DNA of 64,000 nt from Atrichornis clamosus (GCA_013400975.1 WBMZ01006375.1:217607-281606); one strand, 5' to 3'; positions 37,249 through 51,600 are shown, numbered from the stretch's first letter. Numbers and translations are program-made. Notes: generated from the sequence alone by a model not told the origin.

Positions 37249-40100
37249 AGAGTAGTACAGGTGCTCTAAGTTCCTTACATAGAATTTGCCCAAACTCTCT
37301 CTGGGGGTTATTTGTCCACGCTTGCCCCTGTGTGGAGTCTCAGTCAAAAAAAGTTCTGTCAGCCCTGACTGCTGAGAGATCTGTGTAAGGTCTGTAAGAT
37401 GATGGTTCTTCCCTTCACAGATGAAATTGCAGAACTGACTCTTCCATGAGCATCGCTCACGTGTGGCTTCCTCAGTGCTGCCCTTGCGTGTATCTCGCAG
37501 CAGCTCGGGCTGTGGCTGGTGACAGACATCCACCTGGTGACAAGTTCAATGGCTCGTGAAATCCTGGCCCTCGGGGCACGTGCTGGTTCTTTATTGTTAC
37601 ACACAAACGCAAAGCAGAGAGTGAATTTATCACTTCTCAATTTCCATGACTGCGATGGGTGTGTGATTGTCTGAGAGAGGCAGTGAATGTTTATCGAGAT
37701 TTGCATAACAGCCATTTTTCATTTCACCTTGCTGATAGACACAGTGGATATGTGAGCCTGGCTGTAATTCTGCTGCAATTGTCAATTTTTTTTTTGAGTG
37801 TTGACCTATGTGTGTAACTGGCATAGATCTTGTACCATATATTAGAATGCAGGTGTGTTGATATGAAGCTGTCATTTAATTTTAAAGGAAGGCTGAAACT
37901 CTTTAAAGGGTGCTGGGCCATGTTGTCATAAACTTTGTACTGCTGAGACTCCGTACTGTAATTTTTTCTCCAGATAGTAGCAGAATAATTTTCTGATTTT
38001 TTCCCCAGAATAGCTTTTCTCTCTGTATGATGTCTTACATTAACAGTGTTACTAAAGGAAATTAAAAGTTCTTAGCCTTACCCATGAGTCAGAGAGAGAC
38101 TTACTGGAGATGTATGAATATCTGATTTTATTAATGTTGACACACTCTGTGCAAACTTCTCTGTACGTATTTAGAACTTACTCATATCTGAACTTGGGAT
38201 AGACTGAGCATAAAGACTCCAGGACACTAAAGTCATGTCTGCCTTACCCAGTCACGCAGGTGAAAAGGAATGGATCTAACACTGCACAGCACTTGCCCTA
38301 AAGAGTCTGACATTGACACTGCTTGCGGTTGGTCTGTTGGTTGCCTTTAGAGGAGATCTGGTGTGGTGGCACGAAGCCTCTTGCAGTGAATTGTGTCTTG
38401 TGTGGGAGTGCATCCCGCAGTCCAGTTCCATCAGAAAGGGCTCCTGTGCATGTGTTCTCAGGGCACTCTGCAAACCAAGGCACAGGGAAGTGGTGGGGAC
38501 AGCTGCTGCAAGAGCAGCCTCCTGATCCAAGCAGGAATGCTCTTGAAGACACACACTCAAAAGGTGCAAGTGCAATTTCTGGAAGGGGCTGAAAATTTCC
38601 TAACCCAAGTAGTGTTTGCTGTACCAGCTCTGCTAAGCTCCCTGTGGCAAGTCTCCTTGCTTTGCTGTGGCCTTTATGTTCTCTCTGAGGTGGTCCCCAT
38701 GGCTGCTGCCTGTTTCAGTGATGTCGTGGGAACAGAGGATTCCTACTTCTCCAGGGGCCGCAGATGCACTGTCAGGTGAAGAGGTTTGGGATGGGACATG
38801 GGTGCTGTAAACATGAGGTGTTCTTTCTGTATAAGGAGTCCACTGTATAAGGACTGATGAGGGTTAACCATATCGTACTTTTAGCATTGTTTCTGTTCAG
38901 AATTAACTGGTGGTTGGAGAATGCTCTTTGTATTGTTCTTCAGTTTGTAAAGGAAAGTCAGATTGATCTTCTGGTTTTTTATTTCTATTTCTGTTGTGTA
39001 GCGTATCCAGTATAAGAACCTGAAGTTCATTCTACTAAGTAAGGAAATACTGGAATTCATTATCAGTTATTTATTACTATTATGATATAAATTACCATAT
39101 ACAGAGAAAACACTGAGTGGGGTAGAGGGGAGAAAGGGTGTTGTGTCCCCTGCACATCATGAAAATGATCAGTGAAATGCAGCTTTTAATGCTCTTCTGT
39201 ATTATTCTTGTATGGATTCAGGCCCAAAAGCTACATTGCTCATTTTGGAATTTGTTGCTTTCATTGCTCAAAGCAGTGGAGATACATGGAGAAAAGAAGA
39301 AAACAAGGAGGTGCTCCATAAAGAAAAGCTTTCCACACAGAACCCAATTCTTTTTCAGGTGTACACGTGTGACCTTTTTCTTGTCATTATCTATGCACAT
39401 ACAGCCTCTGATTCAGAAATTTTTTTGGCAGTCTAATGTACTGCAGTAAAGCTTTCACTGCCTTTGCTTACTCACTTGAAATTAGCCCTAGTAAATACTA
39501 ACTTAGTATGATTTGTACAGTGCTGACAATGTGTTGCTTGGCTGAGTAACTTGTAAAAAAGACTGCAATAATTAGCTCCTACAAGTTAACATTTTCTTTC
39601 ATATTTGAATATATGGATTGTCATTTGCTGCCAGGCTCTGTGTAAGTGTGTCAGTAGTTCCTCGCAGTTGTCTTCTCAGTACTTTGAGACAGCTCAGCAA
39701 TCTCCAGTGCCTTCATCCATTTACATGGTGGCTAAAAACACGTGTTCCTACCCATCTTCTTTTATAGGGTTACACAGGAATGGGGCTTTAGAATCTCCTC
39801 AGAGTCTAGGAGGATGTGTTTTCCTCTGAGCCACTGTTTCTGTGCTGCGTCAGCATTGATTCATTCTCTAATGTCAGTCAGCTTTGTTTCTTCATCCCAA
39901 AAGTATCTAATAATATTAGGGAGTGTTTATTTATGTTTAGATCATCATACCCTTGGTGTTTCTTTTGAAGGTTTCATCGAAACATTGCTGTCGTTTTCAG
40001 TCATTATTTCATTAGTTCTATTTGTTGGCAGTGATAAGTGTTTCCTTTTCCTCTTAATTTTCAATAGAAACAGGAAGCCCAAGCAGAGAATACATCTTTT

Positions 40101-40110
40101 CCCCCCCCCC
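40101..40110. repeat. Poly(C) run
   Basis: Ten consecutive C directly after TTTT and before GCCTC. A homopolymer liable to miscalling. Confidence 0.9.
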
Positions 40111-40280
40111 GCCTCAGAATTTCAATATATTATATTGATCTAGCTTTCATCTTGCTTTTCCATGCTTCTTTGCAGACATACTCTTATTGATCTGAATGAG
40201 AGAGAGAGTCGTGGAAAACGACTATTATGGCTCATGTGTAAATGTGTTTTCCTTTCTTTACGTTTTCATTTTTAATGTTA

Positions 40281-40303
40281 TTTTTTTGTTTGTTTGTTTG
40301 TTT
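40281..40303. repeat. (TTTG)n tract
   Basis: Seven T followed by four GTTT units and TAG. A short tetranucleotide microsatellite. Confidence 0.85.
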
Positions 40304-41924
40304 AGAAAGAATACATTTTAAAGAGTTGAAAGATTTAAAAAACCCTTACACTGGAAATGTGATGATTCGGCTGGGAAGGCACTAACAATGGTGGTTGGTG
40401 CAACTGATAATTTTATTTTTCAGTCCTTCACTTACACAAGCTGGTATTGAGAGACCTTTAATTTACGTTGCCAGCATAGAGAGAGAGCCACAAGAACTGC
40501 TCTGTAATATCCTTTTAAACAGTATTTTTCATCCACCTATAATGAAAGGTGTCTGTTTTATGTTGCTGCCCATTCATCATTCCTTGGACACCTGCTGCCT
40601 CAGTCAGTTACTTCTTAAATCTGAGTTAACCTTCTAATGTAATCCTGCTCTCCTTTCTTCCTTGCTTAAACCTATTATTCCATAAACCAAGCTGTCCAAC
40701 ATGAGTCCAGCCACCTGTGAGCCCAGAGTGGAGGATTGGAACATCTATCACTTGTGCGTGCTGTTCCTTGGAGCAGTGGATTTTAACCACATCTTTATGA
40801 ACACAGGAGCAAAGTACCCAACTCATCTGAACTATTCATTGTGTGCTCAGGGGTTTGCTTTAGGTTTTCCCTCCTTGGCTTGGGACTGCACATTGTTCTC
40901 TAATTCATTCTGCAGTCAAGAATGGAACAATTAGCCACAAACTCTCAAACTCTGGCAGATGATTAATCAAAAAAAATAACTTTGGCTGATAATGCTAGTC
41001 TATGAATTATGAGCTGGCTGTAAGCCAGGGAATACTCCTATTGTCCCCTGTACAGACGGCCCATCCTTCCTGACTCAAGTGCACCAGAACTAGTAACATT
41101 TTTCATCTTAGAGAATTTTAACCATCACAGTCTTGAGCTTTTTAAGTCCTTAGTGCAGTGTTTGTGAATCTCTCTTAGCCAGCTACCATGTAATCCTCAG
41201 GGAAAAAAAATATCCTAGTTCCCTTGTATTTCAGTATAATTTGGCAGTTGAAGGCAGAGGTGGTAAATAATGTTTAAAGCACTTAGGTAAACAGCCACAT
41301 TGCAAAATCTTATTGTTATAATTACAAAGATTTTAATTTAAAATGTTAGCCACAGAAAAATTCCCTGGTAGGCCTCTGCCAGTGCTTGTGAATCAGTTTC
41401 CATCTGTGCTTTGGTATTGACACATAGCCAAGTGTCTGTTATATTTGTGTTACTTTTACTGTTAGTACTCCTTTTTGTAATGTTTTCCTAGGCCCCAGTC
41501 CTGTACCTTCCCTGGGTCCCCAGCTAGCAGGCTGAGTGACGCTTGGGCGGTGGGGTATTTCTGGTTGTAGAGTATTAGTGACTCCAAAAGAACTTGAATG
41601 ACATGAACAATTACTTCATGCAAATGTATTTATTTCTGGGGGAAGGAATCTCGGCTTCGCTTCCTAAACACAGTCTGGTTTGCTTACTAATAAGTATTAT
41701 AAACCACTCCTCTGAGCTTGGATTTGTCAGCTCGGATCTTTGGAAGTCTTTCTGAATGACAGTGCAAATCTGTAGTTCTGCTTGGAAACAAGTGTGATTT
41801 CCGCTGTGAGCCCAGACAGGCATTTTTTTCCCCTGAAAAACACTGTGATGAAACCCATGCTACATAAAACCTGTTTTTGCTCTGAGGAGGAGGATTAGTG
41901 TGTCTGCTTCTCATAATTACTTAC

Positions 41925-41975
41925 CTGGACTGACACACATATGCAATTGTTTTTCATCCATCAGCAAAAGGATTT
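41925..41975 (-). other. Minus-strand exon candidate, 51 nt
   Basis: On the minus strand the donor is essentially perfect (GTCCAG|GTAAGTAATT). The acceptor is moderate (GAGCATGCTTCTAG). Only one frame is open, reading ILLLMDEKQLHMCVSP with split codons at both ends. Its phase fits the 53-nt candidate at 42641-42693 on its upstream side and the 44-nt candidate at 34024-34067 downstream. The peptide is unfamiliar. This phase agreement is suggestive but was found after searching many candidates. Confidence 0.18.
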
Positions 41976-42640
41976 CTAGAAGCATGCTCTACTCCCAGTA
42001 TAGGGGTGCAGAGCAGAGGCATTACAGAAGAGCAGGAGCCTGGGACTGCCTTGTGTGGTTTTCAGCTCTTTACTGATGACTGCTGATTCCAAGATTGTAC
42101 TTTTCAAATTAAATCTTAAAAAAAATTAAAATAAAAATTGCTGTTATCGGCGATTGGAAAAATGATCAAGACATAGAGTGAATCTCTGGGGCACTGATAA
42201 TTCAAAATTGTTGCCAAGACTTTACTCAGTGTTCTGAAATTTTCATTAATATTTTATTTCATTCCTGATCAGCACATGATGTGAGGCCCATTTCAGGACT
42301 GATTTGGTGAGCTTCCAATACAGGAGTCTTAGCTTAGTGGAGTACTTACTGTGAAGAGGTTCATGTAGGATCTAATTACTGTTTAAATTTACTTTCTTAT
42401 TCATATTTCACATCAGCAGTTCCAAGGATTAATGTATAGGACTCAATAGTGACTACCAGGAAAAAAAAAAGTAGTCAAGTTAAGTATAAATGAAAAGATA
42501 TTTTGTAGTTACTTGGTGAGTCTTGGTGTAAGCGTGGCTGCTGTTATCTGTAGCTAAGGTAACTGATGATGAGGTTTTCCAAGTATGAAGAAGAAAAAAG
42601 AAGAGAGAGTTCAGGAATCAGTGTCTCGAGGAGTACATAC

Positions 42641-42693
42641 CTGCCACTAAGGCCCAGTCTATCGTTTGGGAGTGTGTTGGTTGCACAAGTTCT
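42641..42693 (-). other. Minus-strand exon candidate, 53 nt
   Basis: On the minus strand a strong acceptor (GAATTTTGTCATTTTGCAG) precedes the interval, and a good donor (GTGGCAG|GTATGTACTC) follows. Two frames are open. The one in phase with the next candidate downstream reads ELVQPTHSQTIDWALVA. I cannot assign it to a protein family. Together with 41925-41975 it would make a 665-bp intron. This is one of the stronger splice pairings in the window but is still unproven. Confidence 0.22.
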
Positions 42694-45600
42694 CTGCAAA
42701 ATGACAAAATTCTAAACTTTGAACAGAATCTGTCCATCTGTGTAGTCATATCTAGGGCTGCCCTCATGGCTGCCAGAGCCCAGCACTGCACAGCGTTTAG
42801 TAGCTCCGAACTGAACAAGGCAGAGCAGCACTCTCGTCTCTAGGGGAGACCCACGACACACAGGAACTGAAGTGATGCAAATCCTCTCCCAGCTGCGGTT
42901 CTGCATGGATATGCCCCAGCACCCTTTCGGCAGAATCAGCCCAATTAGCCCTGGTCAGCAATTCTGGCTGCTTCCTTCTTTTTCTGTTGTAGTTCAGGGG
43001 CTGGTTTTTAGACTGCCTCAGGAGCTGTCCTCCCAGCAGAAGTGGAGGGCTGTGTTCCTGCTGTGTGCTGCTGGTCTGAGGGTGAGCACTGATCGCTGGC
43101 CCCGGAGCAAACCCACGGCTGCTCCTCAAGCCCTGTCTGTCCGAAGGGCAGGAGGAGCTTTTCTTCCTACACAGTCAAGTGACAGGCCAGGAGAACTCTC
43201 ATGGCTGCTGCTGGAAGCAGTTTTCCTGTTTCTTGAAACTCCTGGTCTTGTGCTGCTTATTGGTCCCAGTAACTCCAGTTTCGGCCAGCTCCCTGTGTTC
43301 CGAGCAGCACTTCCCTGTCCTGGTCCTGTGACAGTCCTCTGTGCCGGGTATCCCTCCCTGAGAGATGACTTTCAATTGTTTTACAGATGCACTGGGTTCT
43401 ACTTGTTTCCCAAGTATGCTTCTTATTTTTCTTTTTAGCTGCTGGCAACATCTGCAAATAGGGAAATTTTTGGCACTGTCAGCTAACTGAAATTTCTGTG
43501 GGACGAAGTAGCCCGTGCTGACACTTCAATTTAACTGCTTTGCCTTTTATTAGCAACTTTTTGTTGTGTAGATATCCAGGCTCTAAGAAATGCACTGCTT
43601 TTAGATCGAGCTTTATTTCAGACTGCTTTAGGAGGGAACAAGTAATGTTGATAGATGCTGCTGCTTAACATTATTTCTTCTATTAATGCTAACAATTTCC
43701 AGTCAGAAAATGTTTTTCTACTGCATTGCTCACACTTTGCAAATTTGTTTCTCTCTCCCTTACTGTAGAACTTCATCAGATACTTCATAAATGTGATCCT
43801 TTCCCGTCTATCCATCCTCCTGTCATGAAATCCAGGCTTGTCCTTACTAATAGCTATTTCATGAAACAAAGTATTACTTTGGAAAGCCTCTCTTCCCTTT
43901 CTTCCTCAATAGAAAGCCTTTTACATTATTGTTTATGTAGAAGAACATAGTAGTATTTGTTATTAAGAAAAACATTTTCCATGCAGAAGGCCAGGCCCTG
44001 CCACTGCCAAAAGAAGCACTCTGGTATTTAGGAAGGAGTCTTGAGAGAAGGGAAGACTACGGTTTGTGATGAAGTAAAAAATCAAGTATCTGAAACACTC
44101 TGCTGCAGAGGAGACCTTTGTGATGTTGTCCAAGACTTTTTGGATTGGGATTGCTCGTGGTGGGCTATGGTGGCCATTGTGATTCACCTCTGCAACCAGT
44201 GGCATTCTGTAACTGCTAATGAGGAGACTACTTGAGGAATACTAAAATAATAATTGCAGTCCTTTCAGCCAAGAAAGTTTGTATTATAATAAAGAACAAC
44301 TAGCATGGGTAACAGTAGCAGCTGCCTCACAACAGCAGAAGTTTGGTGTGTTCCAGCAACCAGATGAATAATCCTTTAGTGGCCTTAGCTCTGCTGTCGA
44401 AGGCTGGTAAATACTGTGCTACAAGAGTTGTACTGCTGCTTTAAATCACGTTAAGTTTTAGTGAGACAGATGTGAAAACTGATTTAGCATTGATACCTGA
44501 ATTGACTTGAATAAAGAACACACAGAGTGGTCAAACATTTCTAGGGGGAAAGAAGAATTGACAGTACAGAGACTGGGAAATCTGCGAGTGTCCCGTCAAA
44601 ATCTGCTTTGGTCATGCAAAATTTTTAGACTAAAAATAAAATATATCTCTTTCTTGAAATCCAGGCTTTCTTTGCGCACCACCAAGTGACAAAATAGGCC
44701 TGATTGTTTTCTCATTTCCTTTTTTTTTTAAACCTCCAGCAGTCACCTTTAAGAATCTGACCCTTATTCTTTGTGCTAGGGAGATAATTACTCACTCTCA
44801 ATTGCTATCCCTAGGACCAGTTAATGAATGCTACATAATAAACAGAAGTAGGGCAACTGGATGAGAACAATGCACAGGTGGGCAAGAAGACTTCATTTCG
44901 TAAGAAGATAATGAACATGAGAACTTGTGGTCTGTGTAATACCACCCTTGCCTCCTCTTCAGATAGCTCCCCCATTGTTACTGCCCTTCCTCAGTCTGTC
45001 TTTCTACTTGTTAAGTGACAAGAGGAGGATGGTTACAAAGGAAAGAGAGGTTTCCTCAGCAGAAAGAGATTCAGGCAGGAGAGGATCCTCCCTCTCTCTC
45101 AGACCCATCCTAAACATACTTACTTTCTTATGTGCTATCATGCACCTTCCCAGAAGAGCCTAATTTTGCAGGCAGAATCATCACTGCTTTGAAGTGCCTG
45201 GTTTTATTATCTCTCTGCAAGGTTTGTCCCTTTCTTCCTTAACAAACCTGTATCAAATCCATCCTTTGGAGGAGAAGACAGGATTGATTCTTGTTCCATC
45301 CATTTATATGGTTAGTGCTGAGAGGAAAAGCAACTGTCCTGGCCCTACCTCTGCAGGTCCTGCCATCTGTGTGGGACAGCTGCATTTTGTAGCCAAGTTC
45401 TACTGTGTATCTCAGGAATAGGAATCTCTCCCAGTGGGGTTTAATGGCCTATGCACACACACACGGAGAGGTAACTCTGCTGTCCAGCTGAAGAGGATCA
45501 GTGTATAATACAGATAAGTATTTCCTGTGCCTGACAGCCTCTCCATAACTGCTAGTTGAGCTGCAGTGCATCTGTATTTTTTAAGCCAGCACTAGCTCAT

Positions 45601-48600
45601 GATGAGACCGGTGTTATGTAAAGTCAGCAGCAGAGGTAAATGACTTAGTGACAGGAATATTGAAGATGAGCAGAGAGCCAAGCAATACATTCTTTCTGTT
45701 CAGTGTCTGTTAGCCTGACTGACACGCACAGAAAGGAAATGGGGTCTGAGAGTCTCTGACTTGTTAACCAAAGTATTCATCACTTAGAAATGGCAAAATT
45801 TAGTTTAGTAGTGTGGTTTCTGATATTCTGAACTTGACTTTTTATAATGTTCTGTTTGAATTGGAACCAAAATTAACTGAGGTAGAATTTAGATCTGAGT
45901 GTGTCTTCTTGAGACTGCTTTTAAAATTTCACCTAAATCTGTCAAAGGCATGTTTAATACTCAAAATGGCAGAAACCATAGCCAGAACAGCTTCCAGCTA
46001 GATCTGTGGTAGGAACATTATGCACCCCTTTTGCTAATACAGGCACGTCCAGGCCAGCAGTAGTTTCAGTATCTCTGCCAGAAAGCTAATGAGAACATAG
46101 TTGGCCATAAACTTTCCTCTGACTTGGGCAAGGGCATATCTAATTCCAGTTGTCTCATGTCCACTAACTGCAAAATGGAGGTATCAAAGCAACAGTGCCA
46201 GAATAAATTGGGATTTCTTGAGGGTTTGCAGTGAGAGACTGAGACATGATAATTGAAGAAACCTGCCATGGGCTGTATTTGCATAGGCGGGTGTATATTT
46301 TTCTTGTGCAAACAGGCTGGTTGTGTGTGCCAAGAGCTCGCCACATGTGTGATGGGCTGATGAGGAAATACTCCGTATGTTCCATTCAGAGCATGTTTGG
46401 GAGGAAAAACGTAAGGGAAAGTGTTCTCTCTTCTGTAATAGTCCAGGGAAACGTGGAGAAATGGTGTCACACCCAAACCCTTGAAACAGGGAACCTGTCA
46501 AAGGCTGTACCTCCACAGTGCTCGTGGCCCTTGTTCATCCAGAACTAGAAGCCTTTTTCCTTGCCTAGCATCCTTTGGAATAGGAGTTAACTTTATCTCA
46601 CTAAGGATCTCGGAAAAGCGTGCGTCTTTCCTGGTACTCTCCTGACTTAGGATCTCTCAGGCCTTGTCCCATGAAGATAGGGAGCCAAGTCAAGAGGTGT
46701 TACTCAAGAACTCCCTGAATGGGGAAAACTTTCTCTCTTTCTTTTGAGCTCTAACTCCCCTTCCTTCCCATGACTTCTGCTGATAACAGTTTCAAGAGAA
46801 ACCTTAGAACCTTTGTTTCATCTCCAACAAATCTCCACCAGAAGTCAGCATTGCCAGATTCAATGTTGCAGGGCATAGAACTACTTGGGGAAAATCCAAA
46901 TGCAGTCTGCAGTGATGCTCAGCTATTAAAGGCCTCCTTACAGTAGGCTTGATTTCCTGTGGAGCTTGTGCAGTGTATTATCCAGGCTTCTCCAACTCAG
47001 TGTGTCACAGCATTTTTGACTGTTTTCTTCATGTTCCAGCTGAAACCTTGCTGATAAGTGAGCTAGAGGTGCTATTTCTCTTACGTGTATAAGTATGTTT
47101 GGAGCTTGATGGAATATTCATCGTGATACTGGCTTTTAGGGTCTGCATGGCTTTAGCTGGTTGGAGGCTATAAGCCTTGGATTTATAGGCATTGTTATTT
47201 TGTTCTTATCCTCCACCGGTGTTTGATTTATGTCTGTGAAAGTCATTCCCAGAAGGAGTTCAAATAGATTTTTCTCCCAGATTTTTAATTTAATTGGTGA
47301 TTGTTTACACGAGGATCCTTGCCAACGTGAGATGATTTGGCAGTCCTCTGGAATGTAAAGGTTAAGTATATTGATTTCATCTTTTCCCAGAGGAGCTGTT
47401 GTTTTTGTGCAAAAGCATCATTGTTTTTGTTCTGGTGTCTGAAACTTTGTTTACATGGGTTTAATTGAATTTTGTCTATATTGTACAGCAAGTGGGAGAT
47501 GGCAGTTTCATATAGTTCTTTCTTCCTGAAATACAGATTTTTGGACTCTTGGTTTGTTAATAAATCCTGACTTTCTCTGAGTAGTAATTTTTCAGAGCTT
47601 TCAATGTCATAAATACTGAAAATAGGGAAAATCTGTCCTGCCGTTATGTGCTCAGTTAATACGAGCTATTTGTAGTGATGGCAGGATTTTATATCTTTGT
47701 CTTAATGTGGTCAGTACTGTCCTTAGCTTACAAATAGGCATGTCTGAATTGTTAGCTTACAATGTCTATAAACCATATTTATTTTAACATTAGGCACAAG
47801 CTTCTGACAGTTACAGCTTTTGAATTGTACATTCCTGAAGCAATGGAATACAAAGCCAGAACTGCTAACTTTGTTTTTAGAAATCACATACGTAATTTAT
47901 TTCCCACTTATGCAAAAATTATGTAATTTATGCCTCAGCTGTTTGTTGCCACTCAGGAATTGAACAGCAATGGGAACACCTTGGCTGGAGAGTTCTTTCA
48001 ACTGTTGTAGTGTGGGTGGGCCCTGATCAGAGCAGCAGGTCTGGATGGACACTGACTAGCTTGCTCAGGAGCTAAATGTCACAGCTCCTTCTGAACTGTG
48101 TGCTGACCCTGCCAGTAAACTGGAGCAAGGAGATGATTTGGTAATTGCAATTGAAACTGGTGCTGTGCATTCTTCCGTTTCTTTTTCTGGCCTCATCTTT
48201 TATTGATGTTGGTTTTCCACTTCTTTTTAATTCATCAACAGTTTTTCTCAGTGATCCTTTTCGTGATCCAGGTCCAAACAAAGTGATTCATTTTGTAGAG
48301 CAGAGGAACTCCAGCTGTATTCTAGTTCTGCAGAGTAATTTATCTCCCTTGTGTCCATTCTGCTGGTCTTAGTAAGAAAGAAGATGGTAATGAAGCAGGT
48401 GCCCATCCCTGGGCTTCTGATCGTACACCTGCAGAATCAGATTCCAGTCTGGTTCACACACAAACTAACTCCTGCTGTAACGTGCAGTTTGGATGGAGAT
48501 AAATCAGGACTGAATGTGATCCTCGTAAACTTAAATTAAAAATACCTTCTTCTATTTCTTCTAGCAAAATGCTTCTTTCTGACATACCTACCCAACACAG

Positions 48601-51600
48601 GGACTCAGTGTTAACAAGTGAGGCTTCTGTGTAGATATTTCTCATTCCTTCTTGTTGTGTCAAAGTTGGCAGTAGATTTCCTGTTATTTTCTTTTTCTTT
48701 TCCCTTATTCCTGCAGGACTCAGTCTTAGCTCAAGAATTTCTTTTGATCCATAAAGATCTTTAGGAAATGACTTTCAAATATTTGATATTCCAAATACTT
48801 TGGGACTCCTAAGAGTACATTGCTGGACATACTGTTGATAGTTTTAAAAGCCAAGACCCAGCAGCTGGAGGAATTTATGCCCATTATGGAAAATCCAGCA
48901 TGCTTTCTTTGGTATGGCCATACCAAAAAGTCTGCTGGCATACCCAGCTAAGGTACTTATAACCATATAAAGGGAATGCCTTTTAGGAATTGGATAAAAA
49001 CACAGACATAATATTTTCCATCAATTAGATGTTGAGAAGTCCCAGACATACAGTGCTACAAGTGAAATTAGATGCCTTGGGAAACCTATTCCAAATGGAA
49101 ATCTAATATGTGGGATCCTGACTCAGTCACCACTCCCTCAGTTTTTAACCCTCCCAAAAATATATTTGGATACACTAGTAATGTAAATATAGTAACATTA
49201 CACCCAGTAAATATGCACAGATTGGATCATGCGAGCTGCACTAAATACAACCATAGACAAGCTACAAACTTGCCTATAGGTATTTTAAAAACCTGCCAAT
49301 AATGCAGATTTGCCGAGTTTCCTATGTTACTGCAGATGTGCAGTGCTCCTATTTGTGGAATCCTTTCAGCGAACTGTATTATTTATAAATGGAAAATGAG
49401 GGAGTTTATGGTGAGCCTTCTGTCACAGTTGTTTGGCATATGGGAATTATAAATAGGAGCTGGGTAATCACTGATGTGCTGTGCATTTGGCACTGTGGTC
49501 ATTTCTGACCCAAGGAGAAGTCACAGGAGATAAATACATGAAGGTCCCTATTAGCTTTTTTGTGTGTTGAAATATATTCAGTGTTTCACTCCAAGATGAA
49601 TGGAGTATTTTTTTAACATAGTTCTTTCAATGCTCCCACTGCATGGCTCTTTTCAAACCGGTTTGCCCCTCAGTGTTTTGGGTAGTTCTTTGCTAGGGGA
49701 GTAAAACCAGCACGTCATTGTCGGTGCCGCTTGCCAGAGGTGTTGAGAGCCCTCCTGCAGGTGTCCAGGTGAAGAACAGAACACCCAGAGCTGCAGGCCT
49801 GTGCTGCAGCTTGTGTTAGATGTAATCTGAAATAAACACTTCTGTAAATCACGTGCAAGAGGAAGTGGAACTCCTGGACAGCTTGCAGGGTTTGCAGGAA
49901 CACCAGGAACAAAACAGCATCCAGAAGGTGCCATTTGCTTTCTCCTGGCCTCGTGAAGGTGGAAAAGAAATACTAATGTTACTGAAGGAGCTATTATCCT
50001 CTTTGACAACTCCAAGTGCAACATTTTTGTTTTCCTAATTTTCACATCTATTTGATTCAATTTTAATGTAGTGCTAGATATTTTTTTTAACTTTCTAAAC
50101 ACAATCTGTGATCTAGTTACATCCACTTCTGTCTCTTCCTTGACTTTTTTCAATGCTAACTGTTTTCCTCATTTGAATTTAGTTGGCAGCTCTATTGATT
50201 TATGTTCTTGGTGAAATAGAATCCAGCTGTCTTCACTTAAGAGTATTGTGATGCAGGACAAACACTTTAGTCTGTGTCATCCATGTAAGCAGTCTGTGGT
50301 TCTAAAGCTACGTAAATTCATCAGGAAAATGACACTCCGTACTTCTTTTTTGCTCTGCTTACAGTGTGGACAGAAGATGGCTCTGGGGTTTTCTTGCCTA
50401 AATCACCGCAGTAAGCTAGTGGGGTGATATGCCAGGTAATACTTTAATGAAGTATACATCAAGGTTGCCAAACAAACAGCTTTTGAGGCGTATGCATATT
50501 ATTGTTGTGGGAAATGTTTCTACTGGTATATTAGATAATAGGTGCAATTTGAAGAAGGAACATGTAGTTCTGTTCCTCTCCACTCCTTGTGCACCCTTTG
50601 GGTGTGAGCATATAGTATTGAAATGTGTAGTTCAGCACATTTTCAGTTCACCTGGTTAAAAATAAGTTGCAAAGCAGCATGGATTTTCTTTTGCTTTCCT
50701 TCTGGATGCGATGTACAAACCCAGTAGATTGTTTTTCTGAAGTGGGCTTTTTTTCCCCTCCTCCTTCTTCATAAAATGCATATTTGACACTGTACTTATG
50801 GGTAGTGCACCTTTGTGACCTTGTAACTACTAAGCCTTTTGCGTGAAGCTGTTTTTGCAGATGCAGATAATAAAGGAAATTAACACCTTCCAGGTGTGCA
50901 CATGAAAGCACTTTTCAGGTGCATAAACAGTGTTGTTAGTGAGGAGTGGAGTGCTTACCTAGTGAGAGCCCATTTATCCATATCCTGATGGATTTTAGAT
51001 ATTACATAGTACATGGCAGTTTAATCTGTAAGTTTTGGGTTCTCAGGGGTGAAAGGCTCTTGCTTTGTGGTCATTTCCTGGACTTGCGCCAGGTCTGTAC
51101 CACTCCACAGCAGAGTTTCTACTTTCCACATGCAATGGCTGATAGAGCTATCCCTAGTGGACCTGATTTCTTCTCGTTTCTGTAATGTTGTTTCCAGCAC
51201 TTCTCTATAGGGAGGTCAGCTAAGCGAATGACCAGTAGAGCTTACAGTAGCCTATGTTCAGTGAAAAACCCACTCTAAATGGCTCAGTCTTTCTTAAAAT
51301 CCTCTATAATGAAATATTCTCAAGCCAGGAAAATGCATGTAGAGGAGGAGTGCAACAGCTTGCTCTTTATCACTAAAAACTGCAAGCTTCAACATTGCTT
51401 TTGTTGAACAGGGATTTTTTATCTTCCTATCCAATCACCCCCTACCACCAGGCTTTAAAATTCTTTTTTCTCTGGTCAGAAAGCTGGTTCAGATGCCATA
51501 CCTGTGGTTTCCCTCATATTCTTTTCATAGAAGTTGGTTTCCATAGTAAATGCTTTTCAAAAAAGCTATGGTTCAGTAAAAGTACTCTGTAGTTCTTCAT

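Larger units (their letters stand above)
34068..41924. other. Non-coding DNA, central
   Basis: No gene recognised. The region includes the N-containing duplication, homopolymer G and C runs, a (TTTG)n tract, two notable hairpins and an AT-rich enhancer-like stretch, each listed separately. It turns GC-richer around 37.2-37.6 and 38.3-38.8 kb, where open frames lengthen to about 100-130 codons on both strands without recognisable content. That pattern is expected from base composition. Confidence 0.6.

Noticed and set aside
38276..38779. Overlapping open frames of 84-128 codons on both strands
   Set aside because: All arise in one GC-richer patch, compete with each other and show no recognisable domain.
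40433..40515. Plus-strand interval after TTTTATTTTTCAG reading TQAGIERPLIYVASIEREP
   Set aside because: The acceptor is good and the peptide plausible, but the only donor (AACA|GTATTT) is poor and no family is recognised.
40690..40800. Possible ancient interspersed repeat (CTGTCCAACATG... motif)
   Set aside because: A vague resemblance to an old repeat motif only. I could not align it convincingly by eye.
42872..43438. Longest open frame in the window (188 codons, plus strand)
   Set aside because: It lies in GC-richer DNA where stops are rarer, has no recognisable domain, and shows no promoter, polyadenylation or splice context. Other frames in the same stretch are also long. Over six frames of 64 kb one frame of this size is not surprising.
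49653..50153. 166-codon minus-strand open frame
   Set aside because: No family resemblance, no splice or promoter support, and competing frames of similar quality exist on the other strand.
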